This document shows positions 1-6,018 of a stretch of DNA of 6,508 nt, piece after piece. Origin of the DNA: an uncultured Pelagibacteraceae bacterium. Lineage in GTDB: Bacteria > Pseudomonadota > Alphaproteobacteria > Pelagibacterales > Pelagibacteraceae. Each line of letters opens with the position of its first letter. The stretch's first letter is position 1. The position numbers and the translations under genes are program-made. The stretch is taken from the NCBI GenBank assembly GCA_902633535.1, contig CACPGM010000027.1, positions 1-6,508 of the forward strand. The letters run 5' to 3'. A model generated the notes under the pieces. It searched no databases. It was not told the origin of the DNA and worked only from the letters and a program-made list of their open reading frames with translations.

Positions 1-295
1 CTGCAGTCATTTGAATTGAATCTAGTAATATCTAATTCACATATTTTATTTGAGCTATTGTTTAAATAAAAATTAATTTTTTCTGGAGTGAATTTTTCCT
101 TGTTTTGCAATTTTTCAAATCCAATTTCATTTAAAAGTTTTATGCTGTTTACAGATAATTGAACACCGTAGCCCTCCTCTAAAGAGATTGAGGCATTTTT
201 TCATATATCATGATTTGATAATTAGGATTTTTTTTAAATAAATTGGCAATAAATAATCCTGAGACTCCAGCACCAATGATGGCAACTTTCTTCAT
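1..295 (-). pseudogene. FAD-dependent monooxygenase-like gene, 5' part, frameshifted, runs off left edge
   Basis: The minus strand from the ATG at 295-293 encodes a Rossmann dinucleotide-binding start, MKKVAIIGAGVSGLF, with the GxGxxG motif. A second strand ending in IYEK follows, where the acidic residue normally contacts the FAD ribose. The reading frame then meets TAG at 181-179 after 38 codons. If one A is added to the six-A run (T run 196-201 on the + strand), the frame continues open to base 1 through EEGYGVQLSVNSIKLLNEIG. That resembles the G-x-G-[IV]-Q-L-S-x-N segment of salicylate-hydroxylase/UbiH-type flavin monooxygenases. The likely role is NAD(P)H- and FAD-dependent hydroxylation; the substrate cannot be told. 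The start overlaps the mutY stop by one base (TAATG), implying translational coupling. The break may be a true pseudogene or a sequencing or assembly error. Family assignment is fairly safe, exact function is not. Confidence 0.7.
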
Positions 296-1275
296 TAATT
301 TCTCTCTAAATATTTAACAATTTTTTTTGTAAATGATGGCAGCATGTAATTGTCTAATTTTTTTTCACTTATCCAGTAGGGTGATTGAAATTTCTTACTA
401 TTTCTTAAATATTGAATTTTTATGTTCATTTTCATATTTGACATTTTAAAATTTAAATTTTCATTAAAATTTTTCGGCTTAGAAAGTTCCTCCATAGGAA
501 ATATTGTCAAATTTTTTAAAAAATTAAACTTAGTATTTTTAATTAATAAGTACCTTTGATCTTTTTTATAAACTTTTAAAAGAAAGTATTTCTCTATATT
601 CTTTTTAATATTTTTTGTTAAACCAAAATCATTCTTTTTAAATGACTTACACTTTTTTGATATAGGACATTGATTACACAATGGATTAGTCGGTTTGCAA
701 ATTAATGCACCTAATTCCATTAATGCTTGAGCATAGTCATTAGATCTTGATGATGATCCAAATATAGTTTTTTTTTTAATAATATTATCTTTTTGGATTT
801 CATTAGCATTCCTTAAATAGAGATACCTTTTTAAAATTCTTTCAATATTTCCATCCAACGGTATGTATGGTTTATTAAAAGCAATCGCTAATATAGCGCT
901 TGCTGTATAATTTCCTATTCCAGGCAATGTTATTAAATCTTCAAAATTACATGGTAATTTTCCATTAAAATTTTTAATAACGACTTGTGCAGTTTTTTTT
1001 AAATTTCTTACTCTAGAGTAATACCCAAGTCCTTCCCACAGTTTTATCAATTTTTTGTTTTGAACTTTAGCTAAAGATTTAAGATCAGGAATATTTTCTA
1101 TAAAACGGTTAAAATAAGGAATTACAGTTGCAACCTGTGTTTGTTGTAACATAAATTCACTTACTAACGTGAAATATTGTCTTTTTCGTAAAGAAACATT
1201 TTTTCGCCATGGCAATGATCTTTTATTTAAATCGTACCAATTAAGAATTTTTTTTGCTACTAATTGTTCTTTCAT
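295..1275 (-). CDS. mutY: A/G-specific adenine glycosylase MutY
   Basis: MutY removes adenine mispaired with 8-oxoguanine or guanine, starting base-excision repair in the cytoplasm. From the ATG at 1275 the protein has 326 residues (E. coli MutY has 350). Visible are LPWR near residues 21-24, the catalytic-Glu motif SEFMLQQTQV (E40), GLGYYSRVRNL, the helix-hairpin-helix LPGIGNYTASAI (about 117-128) and the catalytic Asp in PLDGN (D141). The [4Fe-4S] ligands follow the family spacing C-x6-C-x2-C-x5-C (C193, C200, C203, C209). The C-terminal 8-oxoG-recognising NUDIX-like domain is present but divergent and rich in Lys, Asn and Phe. A longer start at 1320 would add 15 residues without family similarity and overlap the divergent gene, so the internal Met is chosen. 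The gene abuts the opposing DUF721 start and overlaps the downstream FAD gene by one base. A run of ten T on the + strand (768-777) stays in frame. Confidence 0.95.
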   Translation of the reverse strand: MKEQLVAKKILNWYDLNKRSLPWRKNVSLRKRQYFTLVSEFMLQQTQVATVIPYFNRFIENIPDLKSLAKVQNKKLIKLWEGLGYYSRVRNLKKTAQVVIKNFNGKLPCNFEDLITLPGIGNYTASAILAIAFNKPYIPLDGNIERILKRYLYLRNANEIQKDNIIKKKTIFGSSSRSNDYAQALMELGALICKPTNPLCNQCPISKKCKSFKKNDFGLTKNIKKNIEKYFLLKVYKKDQRYLLIKNTKFNFLKNLTIFPMEELSKPKNFNENLNFKMSNMKMNIKIQYLRNSKKFQSPYWISEKKLDNYMLPSFTKKIVKYLERN

Positions 1276-1764
1276 ATGCAATTTAAAAAATATATTAAGC
1301 AGAGAAACAGAAGCATTCAAGGCTTAAGATCTTTTAAGGACACTTTGCCAAAAAATATTAAAAAGGTCATTAATAAAAAAGGTCATATTTATTCTGAAAC
1401 ACTAAGTAATTGGAAGTATATTGTAGGGGAAAACTTATTTAAAATTTGTTATCCAAAGTCGTTTAAAAACTCTAATAGGTTTGGTGTTAGTACTTTGTTG
1501 ATAATGGTTAGAAGGGGTCGCGAAGTTGATTTAGAATATTCAAAGAAAGAAATTATGGATAAAATGAATAGTTTTTTTGGGTATTTGGTGGTTGAAAAAC
1601 TTAAATTTACTAGTTTTGATGATGAAAAAAAATTTTTTTTGAAAGATGAAGCTTATAATGAAAATGTGAAAAATAATAAATACCAAAAAAAAATCATTGA
1701 TGTTAAAAATGAAAAAATTAAAAAATCATTAATTGAGTTAACTAAAGTTTTTAGGGAAAAATGA
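1276..1764 (+). CDS. DUF721 / DciA-like protein (putative replicative helicase loader)
   Basis: The protein has 162 residues from the ATG at 1276. An in-frame TTG at 1264 would add four residues but overlap mutY. Residues about 24-112 fit the DUF721/DciA domain: a helical start (LPKNIKKVINKKGHIYSE), the W-x-x-I-V-G segment (W46), P60, the strand LLIMVRRGREVDLEY, and a final helix-strand ending VVEKLKF. The tail (113-162) is rich in Lys, Asn and Glu and probably disordered. DciA proteins load or recruit the DnaB helicase in bacteria that lack DnaC, so a cytoplasmic replication role is inferred from the family. No direct functional residue proves it. The stop overlaps the next start by four bases (ATGA), indicating coupling. 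No Shine-Dalgarno precedes the start. A DUF721 gene beside mutY and upstream of dsbA-like and smc genes is typical of alphaproteobacteria. Confidence 0.8.
   Translation: MQFKKYIKQRNRSIQGLRSFKDTLPKNIKKVINKKGHIYSETLSNWKYIVGENLFKICYPKSFKNSNRFGVSTLLIMVRRGREVDLEYSKKEIMDKMNSFFGYLVVEKLKFTSFDDEKKFFLKDEAYNENVKNNKYQKKIIDVKNEKIKKSLIELTKVFREK
1292..1320 (-). promoter_or_regulatory. Candidate sigma-70-type promoter for mutY
   Basis: Reading the minus strand, TTGAAT (1320-1315) and TAATAT (1297-1292) are separated by exactly 17 bases. Each matches the -35/-10 consensus at four of six positions. The -10 lies 16 bases before the mutY ATG, giving a very short leader of about 10 nt. The site sits inside the first codons of the opposing DUF721 gene. 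In such AT-rich DNA similar matches occur by chance, so this is a suggestion supported mainly by spacing and position. Confidence 0.3.
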
Positions 1765-2336
1765 AAAAATTTTTATTATTATTAGCTTTGTTTTTTGGCT
1801 CTTTGACAGCAGTGAACGCTGAAACAAATCGAATAATTTCTGGAAATCAAAATGCCAAGATTATTATTTTGGTGTATGAGTCTTTAACATGTAGTCATTG
1901 TGCAGACTTTCATAAAAATGTTTATCCTCAACTTAAAAAAGATTATATTGATACAGGTTTAGCCAAGATCGAGTTCAGACATTTTCCTTTAGATGCTGCA
2001 GCTTTTAATGCCTCTAAGATTGTTCAATGTAAGCATGACCAAGGTATGGAAATTCTAGAAAGTTTATATTCAAATCAACAAGCATGGATAAAAGGAAACA
2101 CGATTGAGCAAGTAAACAACAATTTACAAAAATTTATTAAAAAAGAAGGATTTCAAGTAAATTTTGAAAAATGTATAAATAATAAAAAGATAGAAGAATT
2201 TGTTTTAAATGATCGAATCGAAGGAGTTAAAAATTTTAAGGTAAATGCTACTCCTACGATAATTATAAACGATAAAAAGTTCGAAAAATCTTTAAATTAT
2301 AAAAATTTGAAAGAAACCTTAGAAAAACTGATATAA
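1761..2336 (+). CDS. Exported DsbA-family thiol:disulfide oxidoreductase
   Basis: The 191-residue protein starts with a clear signal peptide: MKK, a Leu/Phe-rich core, and a likely cut after VNA (residue 20). The mature protein therefore acts in the periplasm. The thioredoxin fold carries the active site CSHC (C44 and C47), the segment FRHFPLD (about 72-78), and the cis-proline loop NATPT (P165) with the following strand TIIINDKKF. The insertion helical domain lies between about residues 80 and 155. It contains two further cysteines, C90 and C138, which may form a second disulfide, as reported for the alphaproteobacterial Wolbachia alpha-DsbA1. The family oxidises or isomerises disulfides in exported proteins; no DsbB partner is visible here. 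AGGGA at 1753-1757 is a reasonable ribosome-binding site, and the start overlaps the upstream stop. Placement just before smc is common in alphaproteobacteria, without a known mechanistic link. Confidence 0.9.
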   Translation: MKKFLLLLALFFGSLTAVNAETNRIISGNQNAKIIILVYESLTCSHCADFHKNVYPQLKKDYIDTGLAKIEFRHFPLDAAAFNASKIVQCKHDQGMEILESLYSNQQAWIKGNTIEQVNNNLQKFIKKEGFQVNFEKCINNKKIEEFVLNDRIEGVKNFKVNATPTIIINDKKFEKSLNYKNLKETLEKLI

Positions 2337-2344
2337 GTTTAAGC

Positions 2345-4741
2345 ATGGAGTTTAAAAAAATCCAGCTTAATGGATTTAAATCATTTGCTGATAAAACAAA
2401 TTTCTTAATTGAAGAAGGTTTGACAGGAATTGTTGGGCCTAATGGATGTGGAAAGTCAAATATTGTTGAGTCTTTAAGATGGGTTATGGGCGAAACTTCT
2501 GCTAAAAGTATGAGAGGATCTGGTATGGAAGATGTAATATTTTCTGGAACCTCAAATAAAACATCTAAGAATATTGCGGAAGTCTCAATTTCTCTTGCCA
2601 ATCAAAATAACGAAGGCCCTATACAATATCGCGAACTAGGTGAAATTCATATAAGGAGAAAAATAGAAAAAGACAAAGGTTCAAAATTTTATATCAATGA
2701 TAAAGAAGTAAGAGCAAGAGATGCTCAAATGTTTTTTGCTGATTTATCAACAGGCGCACATTCGCCCTCTATGATTAGTCAGGGTAGGATTGGTGCTCTA
2801 GTTACAGCAAAACCGACTGATCGAAGGGCTATTCTTGAAGAAGCTGCAGGAATATCGGGCTTACATGTTAGAAGACACGAGGCTGAATTAAGATTAAGTG
2901 CAGCTGAAAATAATTTAAAAAGAGCTGATGAATTAAGAAGGCAGCAAGAAAAACAATTGGCTAATCTTCAAAAGCAAGCTGAAGAAGCTACAAAATATAA
3001 AAATATATCTGATGAAATAAAAAAAATAGAGGCAGGTTTGTATTATCTTAAATTGCTAGAAATAGAAAAGGAAATAAGAGTTGAAAATGAAATTAATACT
3101 GAAGCAGAAGGAGAAGTAAGCGGATTCAATAATAAGATTTCTGAGCTCGAAAATTTAATTAAATCTGAAACAGACAAGATTACACCTTTAAGAGAAAAAA
3201 ATATTGAAAACCTCTCAAAAATACAAAGGCTCAATCTAGAGCTACAGGGCCTAGATGAGGAAAATACTAGAATTCAAGATGAAATAAGAAATATAAAAAA
3301 ATCTCTTCAAACATTTGATGAAGATATCAGTAGAGAAAAAGGAATAGTAATTGATGCTAACTCAAATGAGAAAAGACTTAAAGAAGAGAAAGGTGAACTT
3401 ATTGAAATTGACTCAAAATATTATGAAAGTGAAAAACAATCTAGTGAGGATTTAGATTATGCTAAAAATAAATTAAAACAAGAAATTGATAAAGTAAAAG
3501 AATTAATAAATTTACAAAAAAATGAAGAAGCAATCAAAGTTTTAGAAAATTGTAAATTAATTATAGAAGAATATGCAGACAGTTATAGTAAAAATCAAAA
3601 TATTAAAAAAGAGTCTGTAAAGAGGAATGAAAGAATAAGTGTTATAGATACAGAAATAGAAAGTTGGAGAAATTTACTTTCAAACTCTGAAAAAATGGTA
3701 AGTGAATTATCTGAAAGAAAAAATAAATTAAACTCACAACTAGATAAATTAGATAATCAACCAAAACTACAGGCTGAAAAAAAAGGTCAAATTTCAGAAG
3801 GACTAAGAATTTCTGAGCAAGAAAAAAATGAGAATGAAACTATTATAAACTCAACAGATGAAAAAATAGAAAATCTTAGATTGCAGTTAAATGAAATTCA
3901 AGAACAATCAATTCAAATTAGAGAACGAAAAGCAAGTTCTGGTGCCACTATTGAAGGTCTAAAAAAACGAAAAAATGATCTGGTTGATAGAATTAATTCA
4001 GATCTAAATTTAACGGAAGAAGATGTTTTAGAAAATTCAAATTTATTTGGTAAAGAAGAGCTTCCTGATGCTATTAATCAAGAGGATTTACTTGATAAAA
4101 AAAAACAAGAGAGAGAAAAATTAGGATCCGTAAATTTGAAGGCTGATGAGGAAACAAATAAATATGAAACTGAAATAAAAAAAATGGAACAAGATAGATT
4201 AGATCTAGTAACAGCAATAGCAAAACTTAAGGAGAGTATAAACGAACTAAATCAAAAAGGTAGAGAGAGATTGGTTGAAGCTTTTGAGAAAGTTAATCGA
4301 AAATTTAATGAAGTTTATACAAAATTATTTAATGGTGGTAATGCAAAATTAGAACTAATTGACTCGGATGACCCTTTGGAGGCAGGATTGGAAATGTTAG
4401 TGAGTCCTCCAGGAAAACGCCTACAATCAATTACTCTTTTATCAGGAGGTGAACAGGCATTAACAGCTTTATCTTTAATTTTTGCAGTGTTCTTGACTAA
4501 CCCTTCTCCCATTTGTGTACTTGATGAAGTTGATGCACCATTAGATGACGCTAATGTAACAAGATTTTGTAATTTATTAGAAGAATTAACTAAAATCACA
4601 AATACTAAGTTTATAATTGTCACCCATCATGCATTAACAATGTCTAAAATGAATAGACTATACGGAGTAACAATGCCTGAAAAAGGGATAAGCCAGCTAG
4701 TTGCGGTTGATTTACAAAAAGCTGAAAGCATGGTTGCCTAA
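2345..4741 (+). CDS. smc: Chromosome segregation protein SMC, short form without a recognisable hinge
   Basis: SMC ATPases organise and help segregate chromosomes with ScpA/ScpB. The N-terminal head (about 1-165) has Walker A GPNGCGKS (31-38), the SQGRIG Q-loop (Q146) and EEAAGISGLHVRRHEAELRL, an alphaproteobacterial-type sequence. The C-terminal head (about 645-798) has the ABC signature LLSGGEQ (698-704), Walker B with catalytic Glu in CVLDEVDAPLD (E728), and the His switch THH (H761). LGSVNLKADEE (593-603) marks the end of the returning coil. The region between is charged, Lys/Glu-rich predicted coiled coil. The protein has 798 residues, against about 1,150-1,190 for usual bacterial SMC. 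I find no globular hinge with its Gly-rich dimer interface or the alphaproteobacterial ALGDDL-like sequence. The frame is intact throughout, so this is not a simple truncation. The start lies 8 nt after the upstream stop and lacks a Shine-Dalgarno. SMC identity is very secure; hinge loss is inferred by eye. Confidence 0.95.
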   Translation: MEFKKIQLNGFKSFADKTNFLIEEGLTGIVGPNGCGKSNIVESLRWVMGETSAKSMRGSGMEDVIFSGTSNKTSKNIAEVSISLANQNNEGPIQYRELGEIHIRRKIEKDKGSKFYINDKEVRARDAQMFFADLSTGAHSPSMISQGRIGALVTAKPTDRRAILEEAAGISGLHVRRHEAELRLSAAENNLKRADELRRQQEKQLANLQKQAEEATKYKNISDEIKKIEAGLYYLKLLEIEKEIRVENEINTEAEGEVSGFNNKISELENLIKSETDKITPLREKNIENLSKIQRLNLELQGLDEENTRIQDEIRNIKKSLQTFDEDISREKGIVIDANSNEKRLKEEKGELIEIDSKYYESEKQSSEDLDYAKNKLKQEIDKVKELINLQKNEEAIKVLENCKLIIEEYADSYSKNQNIKKESVKRNERISVIDTEIESWRNLLSNSEKMVSELSERKNKLNSQLDKLDNQPKLQAEKKGQISEGLRISEQEKNENETIINSTDEKIENLRLQLNEIQEQSIQIRERKASSGATIEGLKKRKNDLVDRINSDLNLTEEDVLENSNLFGKEELPDAINQEDLLDKKKQEREKLGSVNLKADEETNKYETEIKKMEQDRLDLVTAIAKLKESINELNQKGRERLVEAFEKVNRKFNEVYTKLFNGGNAKLELIDSDDPLEAGLEMLVSPPGKRLQSITLLSGGEQALTALSLIFAVFLTNPSPICVLDEVDAPLDDANVTRFCNLLEELTKITNTKFIIVTHHALTMSKMNRLYGVTMPEKGISQLVAVDLQKAESMVA

Positions 4742-4747
4742 AATTAA

Positions 4748-5023
4748 ATGTCAAAAGATCAGTTCAAAACTCGCTTACAGATTGCAAAAGACAAACTTTT
4801 CAAGAAAAAATATGAAAATAGTAACCAAAACTCATCATCTATTGGCGCTGCTTTTAAGCTAAGTACTGAGCTAGTTTCAGCAGTAGCTGTAGGGACTATT
4901 TTTGGGTTTATTTTAGACAAGACCTTTGGTACTAAGCCCTGGTTAATTATAATATTTTTTTTTATTGGTGTAATTGCAGGAATTATAAATGTAGTTAGAT
5001 CAGCAAAAAACATGCAAAAGTAG
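4748..5023 (+). CDS. atpI: ATP synthase assembly protein AtpI (AtpZ/AtpI family)
   Basis: This small 91-residue membrane protein is the usual first gene of alphaproteobacterial F0 operons. A charged, Lys-rich cytoplasmic N-terminus (1-30) precedes GAAFKLSTELVSAVAVG. Two membrane segments follow, at about 40-57 and 65-83, with the family's acidic residue after the first (FILDKTFGTKPW, D57) and a Gly-rich second segment ending NVVRSAKN. AtpI-family proteins assist assembly of the c ring or membrane sector and have been proposed to carry Mg2+ or Ca2+; they are not part of the finished enzyme. The gene starts 6 nt after smc and ends 8 nt before atpB. No Shine-Dalgarno is evident, so translation may depend on readthrough from smc. 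The assignment comes from membrane topology, conserved residues and position. Confidence 0.88.
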   Translation: MSKDQFKTRLQIAKDKLFKKKYENSNQNSSSIGAAFKLSTELVSAVAVGTIFGFILDKTFGTKPWLIIIFFFIGVIAGIINVVRSAKNMQK

Positions 5024-5031
5024 AGTTATTT

Positions 5032-5766
5032 ATGGCAACAAATCCAATGACGCAATTCGAAGTTTATCGAATTGGTCCTGAAATAAAAGTAGGTGCATTT
5101 GATATTTCATTTACCAATGCAAGCTTGTTTATGGTTATAAGCTCTCTAGCAATTCTTATTGTATTTAATTTAGGTTCAAAAAAAAATTCTCTTATTCCTA
5201 ATAAGCTTCAGTTATTAGCCGAACTAAGTTTTACATTTGTCTCAAAAATGATTGGAGATACTGCGGGATCAAAAGCAAAACCTTATTTTGCTTTTATTTT
5301 TTCTCTATTTATGTTTGTTTTATTTTGCAATATGTTTGGTATGATACCTTACACTTTTACAGTTACTAGCCACATAATAGTAACTTTTATGTTAGCTGCA
5401 TTTATTTTCATTGGAGTAACAATAGTTGGTTTTATAAAACATGGTTTTGGGTATCTTAAACTATTCGTACCAAGTGGTGTGCCGGCCGTGCTACTTCCTT
5501 TAATTGTAGTAATTGAAATAATTTCTTATTTAAGTAGACCTATAAGTTTATCAGTAAGGTTATTTGCAAACATGATGGCTGGTCATACTATGATGAAAGT
5601 TTTCGGAGGCTTTGTGGTAAGTCTTGGAATAGTTGGTGGATGGCTTCCACTGAGTTTTTCGGTTGCTTTAACAGGTTTGGAGATCTTAGTTGCTTTTCTT
5701 CAAGCATATGTTTTTGCAATCTTAACATGTATCTATTTAAATGATGCATTAAATTTACACCATTAA
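5032..5766 (+). CDS. atpB: F0F1 ATP synthase subunit a (AtpB)
   Basis: Subunit a forms the two proton half-channels against the c ring in the cytoplasmic membrane. The 244-residue protein has about five or six hydrophobic segments (roughly 30-47, 85-103, 113-136, 150-168, 190-205 and 210-238). The essential arginine is in LSVRLFANMMAGH (R176, equivalent to E. coli R210). The last segment, GLEILVAFLQAYVFAILTCIYLNDAL, carries the conserved Glu (E217) and Gln (Q224) positions, and the N-terminal part begins NPMTQFEVYRI as in alphaproteobacterial homologues. Length fits the alphaproteobacterial form (about 240-250). It lies between atpI (8 nt) and atpE (18 nt). A start at the ATG at 5032 gives the family-like N-terminus, although only a weak GAG precedes it. 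Confidence 0.97.
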   Translation: MATNPMTQFEVYRIGPEIKVGAFDISFTNASLFMVISSLAILIVFNLGSKKNSLIPNKLQLLAELSFTFVSKMIGDTAGSKAKPYFAFIFSLFMFVLFCNMFGMIPYTFTVTSHIIVTFMLAAFIFIGVTIVGFIKHGFGYLKLFVPSGVPAVLLPLIVVIEIISYLSRPISLSVRLFANMMAGHTMMKVFGGFVVSLGIVGGWLPLSFSVALTGLEILVAFLQAYVFAILTCIYLNDALNLHH

Positions 5767-5773
5767 CTAATAT

Positions 5774-5780
5774 AGGAGGA
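5774..5780 (+). promoter_or_regulatory. Strong Shine-Dalgarno site for atpE
   Basis: AGGAGGA lies in the 18-nt gap between atpB and atpE. Its AGGAGG core ends 5 nt before the atpE ATG at 5785. It is the only near-perfect anti-16S match in front of a gene in this window, where most starts have none. Subunit c is needed in many copies per enzyme (a ring of roughly 8-17) while a is needed once, so strong initiation here plausibly sets stoichiometry within one mRNA, as is known for atpE in E. coli. Confidence 0.85.
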
Positions 5781-5784
5781 TATA

Positions 5785-6012
5785 ATGGAATTAGAAGCAG
5801 CAAAGATGATCGGAGCAGGACTAGCAGCAATAGCTCTAGCTGGTGCCGGTGTTGGAATTGGAATAATTTTTGGAAATTATTTATCAGGTGCAATGAGAAA
5901 TCCCTCTGCAGCTCAAAAACAGTTTCCAAACTTACTTTTAGGCTTCGCCTTGGCAGAAGCAACTGGTCTTTTTGGATTAGTTGTTGCTTTAATCATTCTA
6001 TTTGCATTTTAA
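5785..6012 (+). CDS. atpE: F0F1 ATP synthase subunit c (AtpE)
   Basis: Subunit c builds the rotating ring of the proton-driven motor in the cytoplasmic membrane. The 75-residue protein is a two-helix hairpin. Helix 1 (about 8-32) carries the glycine packing motif GAGVGIG (20-26), the polar loop contains MRNPSA (R38-N39-P40), and helix 2 (about 50-74) carries the ion-binding carboxylate in ALAEATG (E58, equivalent to E. coli D61). Length matches alphaproteobacterial and mitochondrial c subunits (about 74-76). Glutamate rather than aspartate is normal in this group. The residue after the Glu is Ala rather than the Ser or Thr typical of Na+-binding rings, which points to H+ coupling. A strong Shine-Dalgarno precedes it and atpF' follows after 6 nt. 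Confidence 0.98.
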   Translation: MELEAAKMIGAGLAAIALAGAGVGIGIIFGNYLSGAMRNPSAAQKQFPNLLLGFALAEATGLFGLVVALIILFAF

Positions 6013-6018
6013 ATTTGG

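Noticed and set aside
1..6. CTGCAG at the very start as a cloning or fragment boundary
   Set aside because: The same hexamer occurs uncut elsewhere in the window (inside the dsbA-like gene, smc and atpE), and the restored coding frame reads straight through to base 1.
768..777. Run of ten T inside mutY as a possible frameshift site
   Set aside because: The MutY frame is continuous and family-like on both sides (KKKTIFGSS into YAQALMELGA).
1276..1320. Longer mutY start at 1320 adding 15 residues
   Set aside because: The extra residues are not MutY-like and would overlap the divergent gene; MKEQLVAKKILNWY from 1275 matches the family start.
2263..2601. Minus-strand open frame of 112 codons across the dsbA-like/smc junction
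   Set aside because: Antisense to the SMC Walker A region, which is clearly coding on the plus strand; no family resemblance.
3043..3234. Minus-strand open frame of 63 codons inside smc
   Set aside because: Ser/Ile/Leu-rich translation is the antisense image of the Lys/Glu coiled coil.
3542..3568. Rad50-type zinc hook in the SMC middle region
   Set aside because: Only one cysteine (C403) is present; a hook needs CxxC.
4315..4623. Minus-strand open frame of 102 codons in the 3' part of smc
   Set aside because: Antisense to the signature and Walker B motifs of SMC; no own start signal or domain.
4739..4744. TAAAAT at the smc stop as a -10 box for atpI
   Set aside because: Transcription would begin at or after the atpI ATG, and no -35 lies about 17 bases upstream; the TTGATT seen is 26 bases away.
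4759..5013. Minus-strand open frame of 84 codons opposite atpI
   Set aside because: Hydrophobic mirror of the atpI membrane segments, lying entirely within a well-supported gene.
5588..5962. Minus-strand open frame of 124 codons opposite atpB/atpE
   Set aside because: Leu/Arg/His-rich translation typical of an antisense frame; covers the end of atpB and most of atpE, both certain.
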